Origin: CAZFHP01 sp964519365
GTDB lineage: Bacteria; Babelota; Babeliae; Babelales; RVW-14
Length of the DNA: 23,965 nucleotides
Assembly (NCBI GenBank): GCA_964519365.1
Contig: CAZFHP010000022.1
Span: forward strand, 1 to 23,965
Reading direction: 5' to 3'
Under the pieces are notes generated by a model. The model saw nothing but the letters and a program-made list of their open reading frames with translations. It did no database searches and was not told the origin of the DNA. Positions 1 through 6,788 of the stretch are shown piece after piece. Numbering within the stretch: position 1 is the first letter of the stretch; every line of letters begins with the position of its first letter. The position numbers and the translations under genes were made by a program.

Positions 1-1
1 T

Positions 2-217
2 TTCCAATATATTGGTGGAACGACTTTAAAGAAATGGGCGGCTAGACTTTGTTATAATATGCAGTGGGCGCAAGAGTATCTTACAACATGTTGGCTGTTA
101 GAAAAATTTGCTCAAGAATATGATGTTAAAAGTTTTCAAAAAAATAAAGTTTTTGAAACACCATGGCCTACATGGGTTACAGGGTTAAAGGGAGCTTTGC
201 AGGTAAAAAACGATTAG
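2..217 (+). CDS. C-terminal end of an unrecognised protein (partial, 5' end outside window)
   Basis: An open frame enters from the left edge and ends at TAG 215-217, giving 71 residues. The visible part is rich in aromatic residues (several Trp, Phe and Tyr) and looks like a compact folded helical segment, with short motifs such as WAQEYL and ETPWPTW. I do not recognise the family. The next gene starts 25 bases downstream on the same strand with its own ribosome binding site, so the two could share a transcript. That this is coding is likely, because the frame is open throughout and its codon use resembles the following genes. Its function cannot be judged from this fragment. Confidence 0.6.
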   Translation, partial: FQYIGGTTLKKWAARLCYNMQWAQEYLTTCWLLEKFAQEYDVKSFQKNKVFETPWPTWVTGLKGALQVKND

Positions 218-242
218 AAAATTTTTGAAGCAGGAGAAGCCT

Positions 243-1085
243 ATGAAGGGTTCGTTAAAAGTTATGGCTCGAGTATTTTTTGTTGTAAGTATGGTTGTCT
301 TTTGTGTTTTGCAGCCAATTGATGCTATGAAAGGGGACAATGGAGCTCGAGTTACAAAAAAAGGCCCAAAAGGAAGAACGTGTAGTTGTTGTTGCGATTG
401 TTCATTTGTGTTAACCAGTGCTCGTAATTTCTGGGATGTGGGGACTGTTTTTCCCGTTTGTAAGCCTGCTGCGCAAGCGTTAGGACTTTTTTTGTTTGCA
501 CAGAAAAGAAATGAGAGACAAACAGTCGTAGAGATTGGGCCTGGTGGAGGGCGTATAACAGATGAACTTGTTAAAGAGCTTGGTGAAAGAGACAAGCTTA
601 TTCTTTGTGAGTGTGTTGCAAAATTTTGTACATATCTTGATAGCAAATTTCAGGATGACGCGCGGGTACGAGTTTTTGAGCCATGTTATTTTCAGAATAT
701 TAACGATAAATACGAGCAAATTAAGCCAAGCTCTGTTGATACGATTGTTTGTTCTGTTCCGTTTAGAAATATTCCTATGCAAGATACTCAGAAATTTTTA
801 GCAACGGTTATTGATATTCTTAAGCCTGGTGGAAGTTTTGCTTATGTTGAGTATACATGGGGCCCATGGTTTTATGAGAAAAAACGTTGTTTAGAATATA
901 TCGGGTGGTACAAAAAGAAAAAAGAGCATTTTCTTTTGCAACGTCCATTATTACAGAAATTTAGAGAACGATTTGAATCTTGTACTCAAAAGACCTACAA
1001 GTCATGTTGTTCCCCAGAGATTAGAATTTACTTTTGCCAGGGGCTAAAGAAAGCAGGACGAGAAGAGTCCAAAAGTAGAACGTAA
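243..1085 (+). CDS. Exported class I SAM-dependent methyltransferase, phospholipid N-methyltransferase-like
   Basis: The product is 280 aa. I chose ATG 243 over the upstream TTG 225 because AGGAG at 232-236 sits 6 bases before it. Residues 1 to about 28 form a signal peptide or anchor (basic start, hydrophobic FFVVSMVVFCVL core, likely cut near IDA). A Cys cluster (CSCCCDC, about 47-53) follows. The methyltransferase core then begins: a GTVFP segment, motif I VVEIGPGGG (about 95-103), an acidic strand-2 end (LILCE), a motif IV-like DTIVCSVPF, and LKPGGSFAYVEY. The GTVFP-then-EIGPG order recalls phospholipid N-methyltransferases of the COG3963/PmtA type, and rRNA dimethylase-like proteins share motif I. 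The C-terminus is basic and Cys-containing. An export signal on a SAM enzyme is odd. It could be a membrane-bound lipid methylase or a protein delivered to a host. The fold is fairly sure; the substrate is inference. Confidence 0.7.
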   Translation: MKGSLKVMARVFFVVSMVVFCVLQPIDAMKGDNGARVTKKGPKGRTCSCCCDCSFVLTSARNFWDVGTVFPVCKPAAQALGLFLFAQKRNERQTVVEIGPGGGRITDELVKELGERDKLILCECVAKFCTYLDSKFQDDARVRVFEPCYFQNINDKYEQIKPSSVDTIVCSVPFRNIPMQDTQKFLATVIDILKPGGSFAYVEYTWGPWFYEKKRCLEYIGWYKKKKEHFLLQRPLLQKFRERFESCTQKTYKSCCSPEIRIYFCQGLKKAGREESKSRT

Positions 1086-1170
1086 AGCTGAATAGTTTTC
1101 TTTCTTGCATAAATCTTATTTTGCGGTAGAGTTTTGGCAGTAATAAGTTTGTTTGTGAAAGGGGAAGACT

Positions 1171-1683
1171 ATGAGGGGAGTACCCGTATTTTTTAGATCA
1201 GTATTTATTGTTTCGCTTTTATTTATTCTGACGGGATATCGATCTACTTTTTGTCTTACAAAAAAGTCTCATAACGTTTTTAGTGTTTGGAATGAGCAGC
1301 AAGTAATATACCCAGAGCAAAACGTTTTTTCCATGGCTCGTAATCTTAACGAGACTTATGCAAAAAAATCTTGCCAGTTAGCACAGACATATAAAACAGA
1401 GCTTGAGCCCATACAAATATTTTTGCAAAATTTATTTGCGACGCAAGATATTTTTTTGAGGGCACAAGTAAATCTTAATCAGCAAGCGATAAGTAACTTA
1501 AGTGTCTTGTATTATCTCATGCAATATAATATTCCAGAACAAACCGTGAGTATCGAAGAAAGTATAACAATCTGGGATGTGGTTGATATACGGGGAGTGC
1601 AGCTTGGCTCGTGTAAGTTTATACGTCGCTTTGCTCGCGATAGCGATTTTCATTTTTTACACTTTGGGAGTGATGTAACATAA
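1171..1683 (+). CDS. Short exported protein, internally deleted paralog of the two genes downstream
   Basis: The product is 170 aa, with GGGG at 1161-1164 six bases before the ATG. An N-terminal hydrophobic segment (SVFIVSLLFILTGY) acts as a signal peptide. By eye the mature start (NVFSVWNEQQVIYP) matches the mature starts of the genes at 1797 and 3146 (VFKKWxExQxVF). Near the C-terminus, SITIWDVVDIRGVQLG followed by RRFA matches the IWAVLDQEGNQLG and FDRRF segment of the 3146 product. The last residues SDFHFLHFGSD match the extreme C-termini of both paralogs (SDFKFIWLG, SDVRFINFAS). The central AGG-S/T-DIYQL core and roughly 80 residues before the end are missing. This is therefore an in-frame shortened copy, either a decaying relative or a small functional derivative. 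The biochemical function is unknown. Confidence 0.65.
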   Translation: MRGVPVFFRSVFIVSLLFILTGYRSTFCLTKKSHNVFSVWNEQQVIYPEQNVFSMARNLNETYAKKSCQLAQTYKTELEPIQIFLQNLFATQDIFLRAQVNLNQQAISNLSVLYYLMQYNIPEQTVSIEESITIWDVVDIRGVQLGSCKFIRRFARDSDFHFLHFGSDVT

Positions 1684-1796
1684 GATTAAAGCATGAGGAG
1701 AGTGTGTTATGCCTGATATTTAAATGGACTATTTTGTTTGAGCTTATATCGTATATTTTGGTTTTTTACTTTGATTTTACTATGAGGGCTTGAGTT

Positions 1797-3113
1797 ATGT
1801 CTTGGAAGAATATTTTGCTGATAAGTTTATTGTTTACATGTTCGCTTGTGCATGCCGAAACTAAAAAAGATTTTGAAGTATTTAAAAAGTGGATGGAGGT
1901 TCAACATGTGTTTAAAGATCGAGATATAAATACGGCACAGAATTATTTAAATGACGCCTTTGTTGAAGATTTTCAAGGAGCATACGAAGAGAAGTTTGTT
2001 TTGCTGAATAGATTGGTTCCCTTTTTAAAAGATGTTACCGGGGGATATATTTCTCCAGCAGGGTATCAAATAAAAGTTCCATTGCCAAAAAGTATGAAAG
2101 AAAGCTTTGCGAGTATATATTCGATGCTTGACAATAATATTCCAGGGTTTATCGATTATTTGAAAGAAACGGATTTTTCTCGGCCTGATATTGATCGCGA
2201 AGAACGTGCTTTGCACTATGATTTCACGATTGAAAAATATAAAGCCTTCACACGCCTTCTTTTTGCGGTTCCAGATCAATTAGAACAAGATGAATATCTT
2301 TTTGCTGTTGCGAACAGACTTTTTGAGTATAGCTTTTCAGACCAAACGTTTGGTCATTATCAAGAGCTTTTATTAAATCAAGAGTATTATCCAATAACAC
2401 GGTTTTTGCATGCAACGTGTTGGTACCGTTTGGTTGGTGATGGGTGGAAGCATTGGCATCAAAACTGTCTAGACGCAATTAAGAAGCGTTCTGAGCAGGG
2501 GCATGAGATTGTATACTTTGCTGGTGGCACCGATATTTATCAGTTGCTTAAACATGGGATTTATAATATCACTGTTATCGATCCATTTTTGCCATCACAA
2601 GAGCGGTTTTATACGGAAAATTGGCAGTGGCTTTTACGAGGCAACGGGAATGCTCCTGGCATTGAAGACAAAATTACCTGTATTTTTGATGGAGTTGTTA
2701 TCACGCTTGAGCGAAGTTCTTTTACGCAAGGGGAAACGTTTTTGGTTAAACTTTCAACAGGGCAAGTTGCAGAGCTTAAAAAGAGTATTACCCGTTGGAC
2801 GGTGCGTCATGACAAAACAAAAGAAATACTTGGAACAATTACGTTTGACAGACGAAATGTTACACAAGATGATTTTGTAGAGGGTCAGAATAAAGTATTG
2901 CTTATGTCATATGATGAGATGATTTATGCGTCAATACCAGATATGCTTGATGGCTGGGGAATAGATCCAAGCAAAATAAGTCCAGAGTTGCAGATAATTG
3001 TCAAACAGTTAAGAAAACCTGTGGACAAAAAAATCATGAGCAATATTCGCATTGCATCGCTTATTAATTTGTCAGACGTTCGGTTTATTAATTTTGCATC
3101 AGATCCAAACTAA
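1797..3113 (+). CDS. Exported protein of unknown function, paralog of the 3146-4465 product
   Basis: The product is 438 aa. ATG 1797 is preceded by GAGGG at 1784-1788. Residues 1 to about 20 (ILLISLLFTCSLVHA) form a clear signal peptide cut after VHA. The rest is soluble and mostly helical in its first half. A central stretch near residues 238-270 reads IVYFAGGTDIYQLL, then NITVIDPFLPSQ. This is a hydrophobic strand, a Gly-rich turn, a helix and a second strand ending in Asp, which suggests a Rossmann-like nucleotide or SAM pocket. A region with RWTVRHD and ITFDRRN follows. It is closely similar along its whole length to the next gene and in part to the previous one. The product is unnamed. 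An exported enzyme with a methyltransferase-like fold is possible but unproven. Confidence 0.75.
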   Translation: MSWKNILLISLLFTCSLVHAETKKDFEVFKKWMEVQHVFKDRDINTAQNYLNDAFVEDFQGAYEEKFVLLNRLVPFLKDVTGGYISPAGYQIKVPLPKSMKESFASIYSMLDNNIPGFIDYLKETDFSRPDIDREERALHYDFTIEKYKAFTRLLFAVPDQLEQDEYLFAVANRLFEYSFSDQTFGHYQELLLNQEYYPITRFLHATCWYRLVGDGWKHWHQNCLDAIKKRSEQGHEIVYFAGGTDIYQLLKHGIYNITVIDPFLPSQERFYTENWQWLLRGNGNAPGIEDKITCIFDGVVITLERSSFTQGETFLVKLSTGQVAELKKSITRWTVRHDKTKEILGTITFDRRNVTQDDFVEGQNKVLLMSYDEMIYASIPDMLDGWGIDPSKISPELQIIVKQLRKPVDKKIMSNIRIASLINLSDVRFINFASDPN

Positions 3114-3145
3114 GCTACGAAACTTAGCAAATTGAAAGGTTCGAT

Positions 3146-4465
3146 ATGATACGTAAAAAATTTTTATCGAGTTTATTTTTAGGAATAATGGTTTGTTCAG
3201 CAAGTCTTTTTTCGACGGCAAAGAAAGCTGACGATGTTTTTAAGAAATGGCTTGAATGGCAAAAAGTATTTGAGCCTATTGATATTTCAGAAGTAAAAGA
3301 TAACCTTGCACAGGTGTCTTCAGATGCGTTTAGAAGAAACTATGAATTAAATTTAAGTTTTTTGAGAAAAAACAATATACCGTTTCTTGAAACGTTTACC
3401 AATGAGCAAGTAAATAAACATGGGCATATTTTTAAACGAGCATTAGATGATCAGTTTAAAGAAAATCTTGAGCGATTTTATGAACACACTGAAAAAGATA
3501 TACGTGCTCTAACGGGCTTCCTAGAGCCGCTATTGGTTAACAAACAAACGCTCAAAGAAAGAGATGATAATCTTGTTATCGAAGACAATAAAGCGCTTGG
3601 ATTATTTCTTTTTGCTCAAGATGACATGGAAAAGCAAGAAGCGTTACTTTTTAGTGTTGCCAATACATATTTCAGAACCTGTTTTTCTGAAGAGAATTTT
3701 CCAATTTTTGAAAAGATGTTGTTAGACAAAGCGCTCTACCCAGTTTTACGCTTTTATTATGCTACTATTTGGTTTAACTTGGCTGGTGGTGGATGGAAGC
3801 ACTGGAGCGCTCAAAGCTTAAGAACGTTACAAGAAGAAGCAGAAGATGGCAAAACGATAGTATATATTGCTGGTGGTAGTGATATTTATCAATTGGTAAA
3901 GGCTGGTATTTATAATGTTAAAATTATCGATCCTCAGTTGCCATCACAAATAAAATATTACACAGATGATTGGGAATGGATTGTAAAAGGCGATAGTCCA
4001 AATGGTGGGATTGGTGATCAAATAATCTTTGATCTTGACGACGATAAGAAAATAATTTTGCATCGTGCGTATTACAAAGAAAGTGACAATGCTTTTAAAG
4101 CTCGCTTGTCTAACGGTGAAGTTATTGTTCTGAACAAAAGTAAGACAATATGGGCTGTTTTAGATCAAGAAGGCAATCAATTGGGGACATATACGTTTGA
4201 TCGTCGTTTTACGAAGCAAGAGGATTTTGTTGCAAAACCAAACGAAGTATTGCTCACGTCGTTCAACGAACTGTTCTTTATTGCGCAACCAGACTTTTTA
4301 AATGGCTGGCAGATTGAACCAACGAAGTTTGAACTCGATTTAAAGATACACGTCAAGCAATTACATGAGCCTGTCTCTCGTCACGAAGTATGTAATATAC
4401 GTGTTGCAAGCCTGCTGAATAATTCTGATTTTAAGTTTATTTGGCTTGGAACGTGCATTAATTAA
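3146..4465 (+). CDS. Exported protein of unknown function, full-length paralog of the 1797-3113 product
   Basis: The product is 439 aa and begins 32 bases after the previous gene, with AAAGG at 3135-3139 before the ATG. A signal peptide (FLSSLFLGIMVCSASLFSTA) is followed by VFKKWLEWQKVF, the shared mature start of the trio. The central core is IVYIAGGSDIYQLV then NVKIIDPQLPSQ, matching the previous protein nearly residue for residue. Later shared blocks are IWAVLDQEGNQLG, FDRRFTKQEDF, EVLLTSFNEL, IHVKQL and a C-terminal SLLNNSDF. Length and ends agree with the paralog, so this is a recent enough tandem duplication to align by eye throughout. The best structural guess is a Rossmann-type fold, from the Gly-rich turn and the Asp ending the next strand. 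Function and location after export are unknown. The bidirectional terminator at 4641-4672 probably ends this transcript. Confidence 0.75.
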   Translation: MIRKKFLSSLFLGIMVCSASLFSTAKKADDVFKKWLEWQKVFEPIDISEVKDNLAQVSSDAFRRNYELNLSFLRKNNIPFLETFTNEQVNKHGHIFKRALDDQFKENLERFYEHTEKDIRALTGFLEPLLVNKQTLKERDDNLVIEDNKALGLFLFAQDDMEKQEALLFSVANTYFRTCFSEENFPIFEKMLLDKALYPVLRFYYATIWFNLAGGGWKHWSAQSLRTLQEEAEDGKTIVYIAGGSDIYQLVKAGIYNVKIIDPQLPSQIKYYTDDWEWIVKGDSPNGGIGDQIIFDLDDDKKIILHRAYYKESDNAFKARLSNGEVIVLNKSKTIWAVLDQEGNQLGTYTFDRRFTKQEDFVAKPNEVLLTSFNELFFIAQPDFLNGWQIEPTKFELDLKIHVKQLHEPVSRHEVCNIRVASLLNNSDFKFIWLGTCIN

Positions 4466-4509
4466 GTGAATTTGGAAATTGAATATCATGATTTCCAAGA
4501 TTTTTAATA

Positions 4510-4620
4510 TTCTTGAATCCGCAAAGCGGGTGTAGTAGTGTAGCCCATTGCAAGGAGCGAAGCGACGCCGCTGTGGGAAGTAGATGTAAAAAATTAATCT
4601 GCCCCGGAGTGGGCAGTGCA
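4510..4620. repeat. GC-richer noncoding patch carrying a dispersed-repeat-like motif
   Basis: Between two convergent transcription units there is a patch noticeably richer in G and C than the surrounding AT-rich DNA. It contains gcaaggagcgaagcgacg (4550-4567). This resembles the short interspersed palindromic sequences of the form attgcgaggagcgaagcgac that I know from intergenic regions of several unrelated bacterial genomes. Only one copy is visible here, so calling it a repeat rests on that resemblance. An open frame of 127 codons crosses it on the + strand, but it is not coding-like. Confidence 0.35.
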
Positions 4621-4640
4621 TTAGACTTGCATAGTAAAAG

Positions 4641-4672
4641 AATCAGCCCGGGACTAAAATCCCGGGCTGATT
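4641..4672. terminator. Bidirectional intrinsic terminator between convergent genes
   Basis: A perfect 13-bp stem (aatcagcccggga at 4641-4653 with its complement at 4660-4672) encloses a 6-base loop ctaaaa. On the + strand a T-rich stretch (tttattttttt-like, from 4678) follows after a short gap. On the - strand a run of four U follows after one base. It sits where the + unit ending at 4465 meets the - unit ending at 4697, so it can serve both. Confidence 0.75.
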
Positions 4673-4696
4673 GCGTGTTTATTTTTTGTGTGTGTC

Positions 4697-4942
4697 CTAT
4701 CGCCTTCTTTCTAGTTTTTTTACTCTTTTTTGAAGATTTCGTATTAATCGCCTGTTTTCTACTACATCTGAATAAAGGCTATCATAGTCGCTGTGAACAA
4801 CGTGTTGTACAACGCGAGGGCGTCCCCAAAACCACCCGCGCCACCCTCTTCGGTGTCTTCGCCAAGCAAACACGGCTACGTAAAAAGAGCTTATGATAAC
4901 TAACGTTAAGCATAAGACCCCTATGACTTTTTTAAAATTCAT
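4697..4942 (-). CDS. Small exported W/R-rich protein with C-terminal coiled coil
   Basis: The product is 81 aa. I chose the ATG at 4942 rather than the one at 4948 because AGGGG (4955-4951) lies 8 bases before it and only 2 before the other. A hydrophobic N-terminal segment (VIGVLCLTLVIISSFYVAVFA) is a signal peptide or anchor. Next is an R/G/W block (WRRHRRGWRGWFWGRPR), then a short acidic stretch and a basic amphipathic helix ending KRVKKLERRR. The architecture matches the gene just upstream (4983-5264), which is probably co-transcribed across a 40-base gap. The family is not recognised. Aromatic-plus-Arg content hints at membrane surface or nucleic acid contact, but this is a guess. Confidence 0.6.
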   Translation of the reverse strand: MNFKKVIGVLCLTLVIISSFYVAVFAWRRHRRGWRGWFWGRPRVVQHVVHSDYDSLYSDVVENRRLIRNLQKRVKKLERRR

Positions 4943-4982
4943 GACCATTTCCCCTATTTTTTTTAAAAGCTATTTCGTTAGA

Positions 4983-5264
4983 TTATTTTTTTTGTTCAAG
5001 AGCCGTGATTCTTTGTGAGTTTTTGCTTATTTGAAGTTCCAGAGATTTAAGTGTTTTGGCGAGCTCTTGAAGAACAGTCTGAACCATTTCTTTTTTGCGT
5101 TGTTCTCGCCATATTTCACGCATTTCGTGTCTTGGGCCTTTGCCCCAACCGTAACCTCGCCCCCATCCTCTTCCTCGTCCCCACATTCCATAACATGCAC
5201 CGATAAAAATAACAGCAAGAAGTGCTGCGCCTAAAAGTTTTTTTGTGTTGTTGAAGAAATCCAT
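4983..5264 (-). CDS. Small exported G/R/W-rich protein with C-terminal coiled coil
   Basis: The product is 93 aa. The ATG at 5264 follows a G-run (GGGGGG, 4 bases upstream) that can serve as a ribosome binding site. An N-terminal hydrophobic segment (LLGAALLAVIFIGACYG) is followed by a striking low-complexity block (MWGRGRGWGRGYGWGKG). A charged helical tail then shows heptad-like leucines (LQELAKTLKSLELQI) and ends ITALEQKK. It has the same three-part plan as the next gene downstream, so the two look like diverged paralogs in a two-gene operon. A candidate promoter with a palindrome lies 44-85 bases upstream, and a hairpin terminator ends the unit. Function is unknown. The tail may oligomerise, either with itself or with its partner. 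Confidence 0.65.
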   Translation of the reverse strand: MDFFNNTKKLLGAALLAVIFIGACYGMWGRGRGWGRGYGWGKGPRHEMREIWREQRKKEMVQTVLQELAKTLKSLELQISKNSQRITALEQKK

Positions 5265-5307
5265 AACGCCCCCCGCGATAATAATTTGTTAAAAAGATAT
5301 ACTTTTG

Positions 5308-5323
5308 CACTTTATATAAAGTG
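5308..5323. promoter_or_regulatory. 16-bp perfect palindrome, possible operator
   Basis: CACTTTATATAAAGTG is its own reverse complement. It overlaps the -10 box and predicted transcription start of the promoter above, a classic place for a dimeric repressor site. In AT-rich DNA such palindromes also arise by chance, so a regulatory role is inference. Confidence 0.35.
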
Positions 5324-5349
5324 TAGCCAAGCACATGTTTATTTGTCAA
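5320..5349 (-). promoter_or_regulatory. Candidate sigma-70-type promoter for the small R/G/W gene pair
   Basis: On the - strand a perfect TTGACA (5349-5344) is followed after 18 bases by TACACT (5325-5320), which matches 4 of 6 consensus -10 bases. The predicted start lies within the palindrome at 5308-5323, leaving a leader of about 50 bases before the ATG at 5264. It was identified by eye; no other box pair in this gap is as good. Confidence 0.5.
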
Positions 5350-5414
5350 TATGTTCGGTTGCCTGGGTTTGTTTTGCCTTACAGGCGTATCGAAGGGGTC
5401 GGCCATTTCTTTTT

Positions 5415-5475
5415 GTCTGAACCAAGATAACCCCAGGCTTCGCATAAAGCTTCGCCGGGCTACTTTGGTTTAGAC
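5415..5475. repeat. Imperfect 61-base inverted repeat with GC-rich centre
   Basis: gtctgaaccaa (5415-5425) pairs with ttggtttagac (5465-5475) with one G-T pair. Further pairing runs inward through ccc/ggg (5431-5433 with 5457-5459) to gctt/aagc at the tip. It lies just past the stop of the AGCS symporter gene, so it may cap that transcript. On that strand it is followed by A residues rather than U, so it is not a standard intrinsic terminator. It may be a mobile palindromic unit. Confidence 0.4.
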
Positions 5476-5483
5476 AAACTGTT

Positions 5484-6788
5484 CTATTTAATTTTTAGCA
5501 AATTACCACGCCTGATTGTCAAGATTGTAAGACCTATTAAGTTGGGGAGTGCGACGGGAATAATAAAGAAATCTGTAATGGTCCAAATAAATTCGACGTC
5601 AAGAATTGCGCCCCAAAAAACAGCAACGGCGATTAAGAAATAATACGTATTGATCCAGCGATTTTTGGTAATATACAAGTAGCACTGGCTGCCGTTATAC
5701 GCGTTACCCAAGATTGTGCCAAGAGCAAAGAGCCAGGCGCAGCCGGCTAAAATAATAGCACTTGATTGAAAGTACATAGAAAACGATCGGGTGATCATGT
5801 TGATACCCAAGTTAATTGATGGATCTTGCCAGGTGTTTGTAACAAGTGTTACGAGCCCCGAGAGCAAGCAAATAAAGCCAACAGAATAAACACTGATCAT
5901 AGAAAGAATGCCCTGATTAATTGCATGTGTTGTACTTGACTGGGAGTGAGGAATTGTTGCCGTTCCAACGCCAGCTTCTGTAATTTGTGTGCCCTTGGCA
6001 AGCCCCCAGCGTAAAACGCGTTGTAACGAGATACCAACTGTTGCGCCTGTGACAGCGGAGATAGAAAAGACAGAATCGATCATGAGTTTGAAAACTCCTG
6101 GAAGCTTGTGTGCGTTGACCAGTAAGATCCAGAGAGATGCGCTGCAGTAGAGTATAAACATGAATGGGACAATTTTTGACGCAAGATTCCCGATTCTTTT
6201 GATTCCACCGGAAAGATAAAATGTAACGATTATGGTCATAATAACGGCTGTTATATACTTTGAAATGTGAAAGCTTGAAAGTACGTCGGCCAGTGTGTTT
6301 GATTGATTACTTGTCCAGACAACAAGAAGAATGGCTCCTGCATATGCGTATATGTTGGCGAAAAAAGGGCTGAGCTCTTGTTTTAAATATTGCATCGGTC
6401 CGCCCATAAAAGAACCGTCGGGTAATTTTTTACGATAATTTAGGGCAAAAGTAACTTCAGCAAATGTTGTTGCGGCGCCAAAAAATGCGGCGATTAAAAA
6501 TAAAAGCAAGGCCCCGGGGCCGCCAAGTTTTATAGCAATCACAGGGCCTACGATATTCCCAATACCTATTGTTGTTGACATCGCAGTGAATAATGCTTTG
6601 TGTGATTGTATTGCTTGGGTATCTTTGGTTTTATGTTTTCCAAAAATGCTGTCCCAGAAAAGTTTGCCCATCCGGGGAAGCATGCGTAATTGAATAAAGC
6701 GTGTTTTTAATGTTATGAAGATGCTGCTTAGTAGAATAAGAACAAATGGTATGGCTAAAACTTGTTCGCTAATTTCTCGAAAACTCAT
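5484..6788 (-). CDS. Sodium:alanine/glycine symporter, AGCS family
   Basis: The product is 434 aa and an integral inner-membrane cation-coupled importer for small neutral amino acids. I chose ATG 6788 because AAAGGGG (6801-6795) lies 6 bases upstream; a TTG at 6794 is the alternative. Family hallmarks in order are TRFIQLRMLPRM near the start, the conserved TTIGIGNIVGPVIAIKLGGPGA stretch, FAEVTFALNYR with GGPMQYL, and SGGIKRIG. Later come the GVGTATIPHSQ segment, which binds ligand and cation in this family, and further hydrophobic helices to the end. The length is close to the usual 440-480 aa. It is the last gene of a three-importer operon and overlaps the upstream permease by 20 bases, so translational coupling is likely. 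The family call is firm; the exact substrate (Ala or Gly) is from the family only. Confidence 0.88.
   Translation of the reverse strand: MSFREISEQVLAIPFVLILLSSIFITLKTRFIQLRMLPRMGKLFWDSIFGKHKTKDTQAIQSHKALFTAMSTTIGIGNIVGPVIAIKLGGPGALLLFLIAAFFGAATTFAEVTFALNYRKKLPDGSFMGGPMQYLKQELSPFFANIYAYAGAILLVVWTSNQSNTLADVLSSFHISKYITAVIMTIIVTFYLSGGIKRIGNLASKIVPFMFILYCSASLWILLVNAHKLPGVFKLMIDSVFSISAVTGATVGISLQRVLRWGLAKGTQITEAGVGTATIPHSQSSTTHAINQGILSMISVYSVGFICLLSGLVTLVTNTWQDPSINLGINMITRSFSMYFQSSAIILAGCAWLFALGTILGNAYNGSQCYLYITKNRWINTYYFLIAVAVFWGAILDVEFIWTITDFFIIPVALPNLIGLTILTIRRGNLLKIK

Noticed and set aside
1709..1723. Four-codon ORF (MPDI) with a good AGGAG upstream
   Set aside because: It is too short to support as a leader peptide and has no attenuator hairpin after it. 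It is better read as a leftover duplicated start region of the paralog family.
4513..4896. 127-codon open frame on the + strand
   Set aside because: It crosses the GC-rich repeat-like patch and the perfect terminator, then runs antisense through the 4697-4942 gene. Its composition is unlike neighbouring proteins.
5116..5445. 109-codon open frame on the - strand
   Set aside because: It overlaps the G/R/W small gene in another frame and runs through its promoter and the hairpin element, with no plausible start signal.
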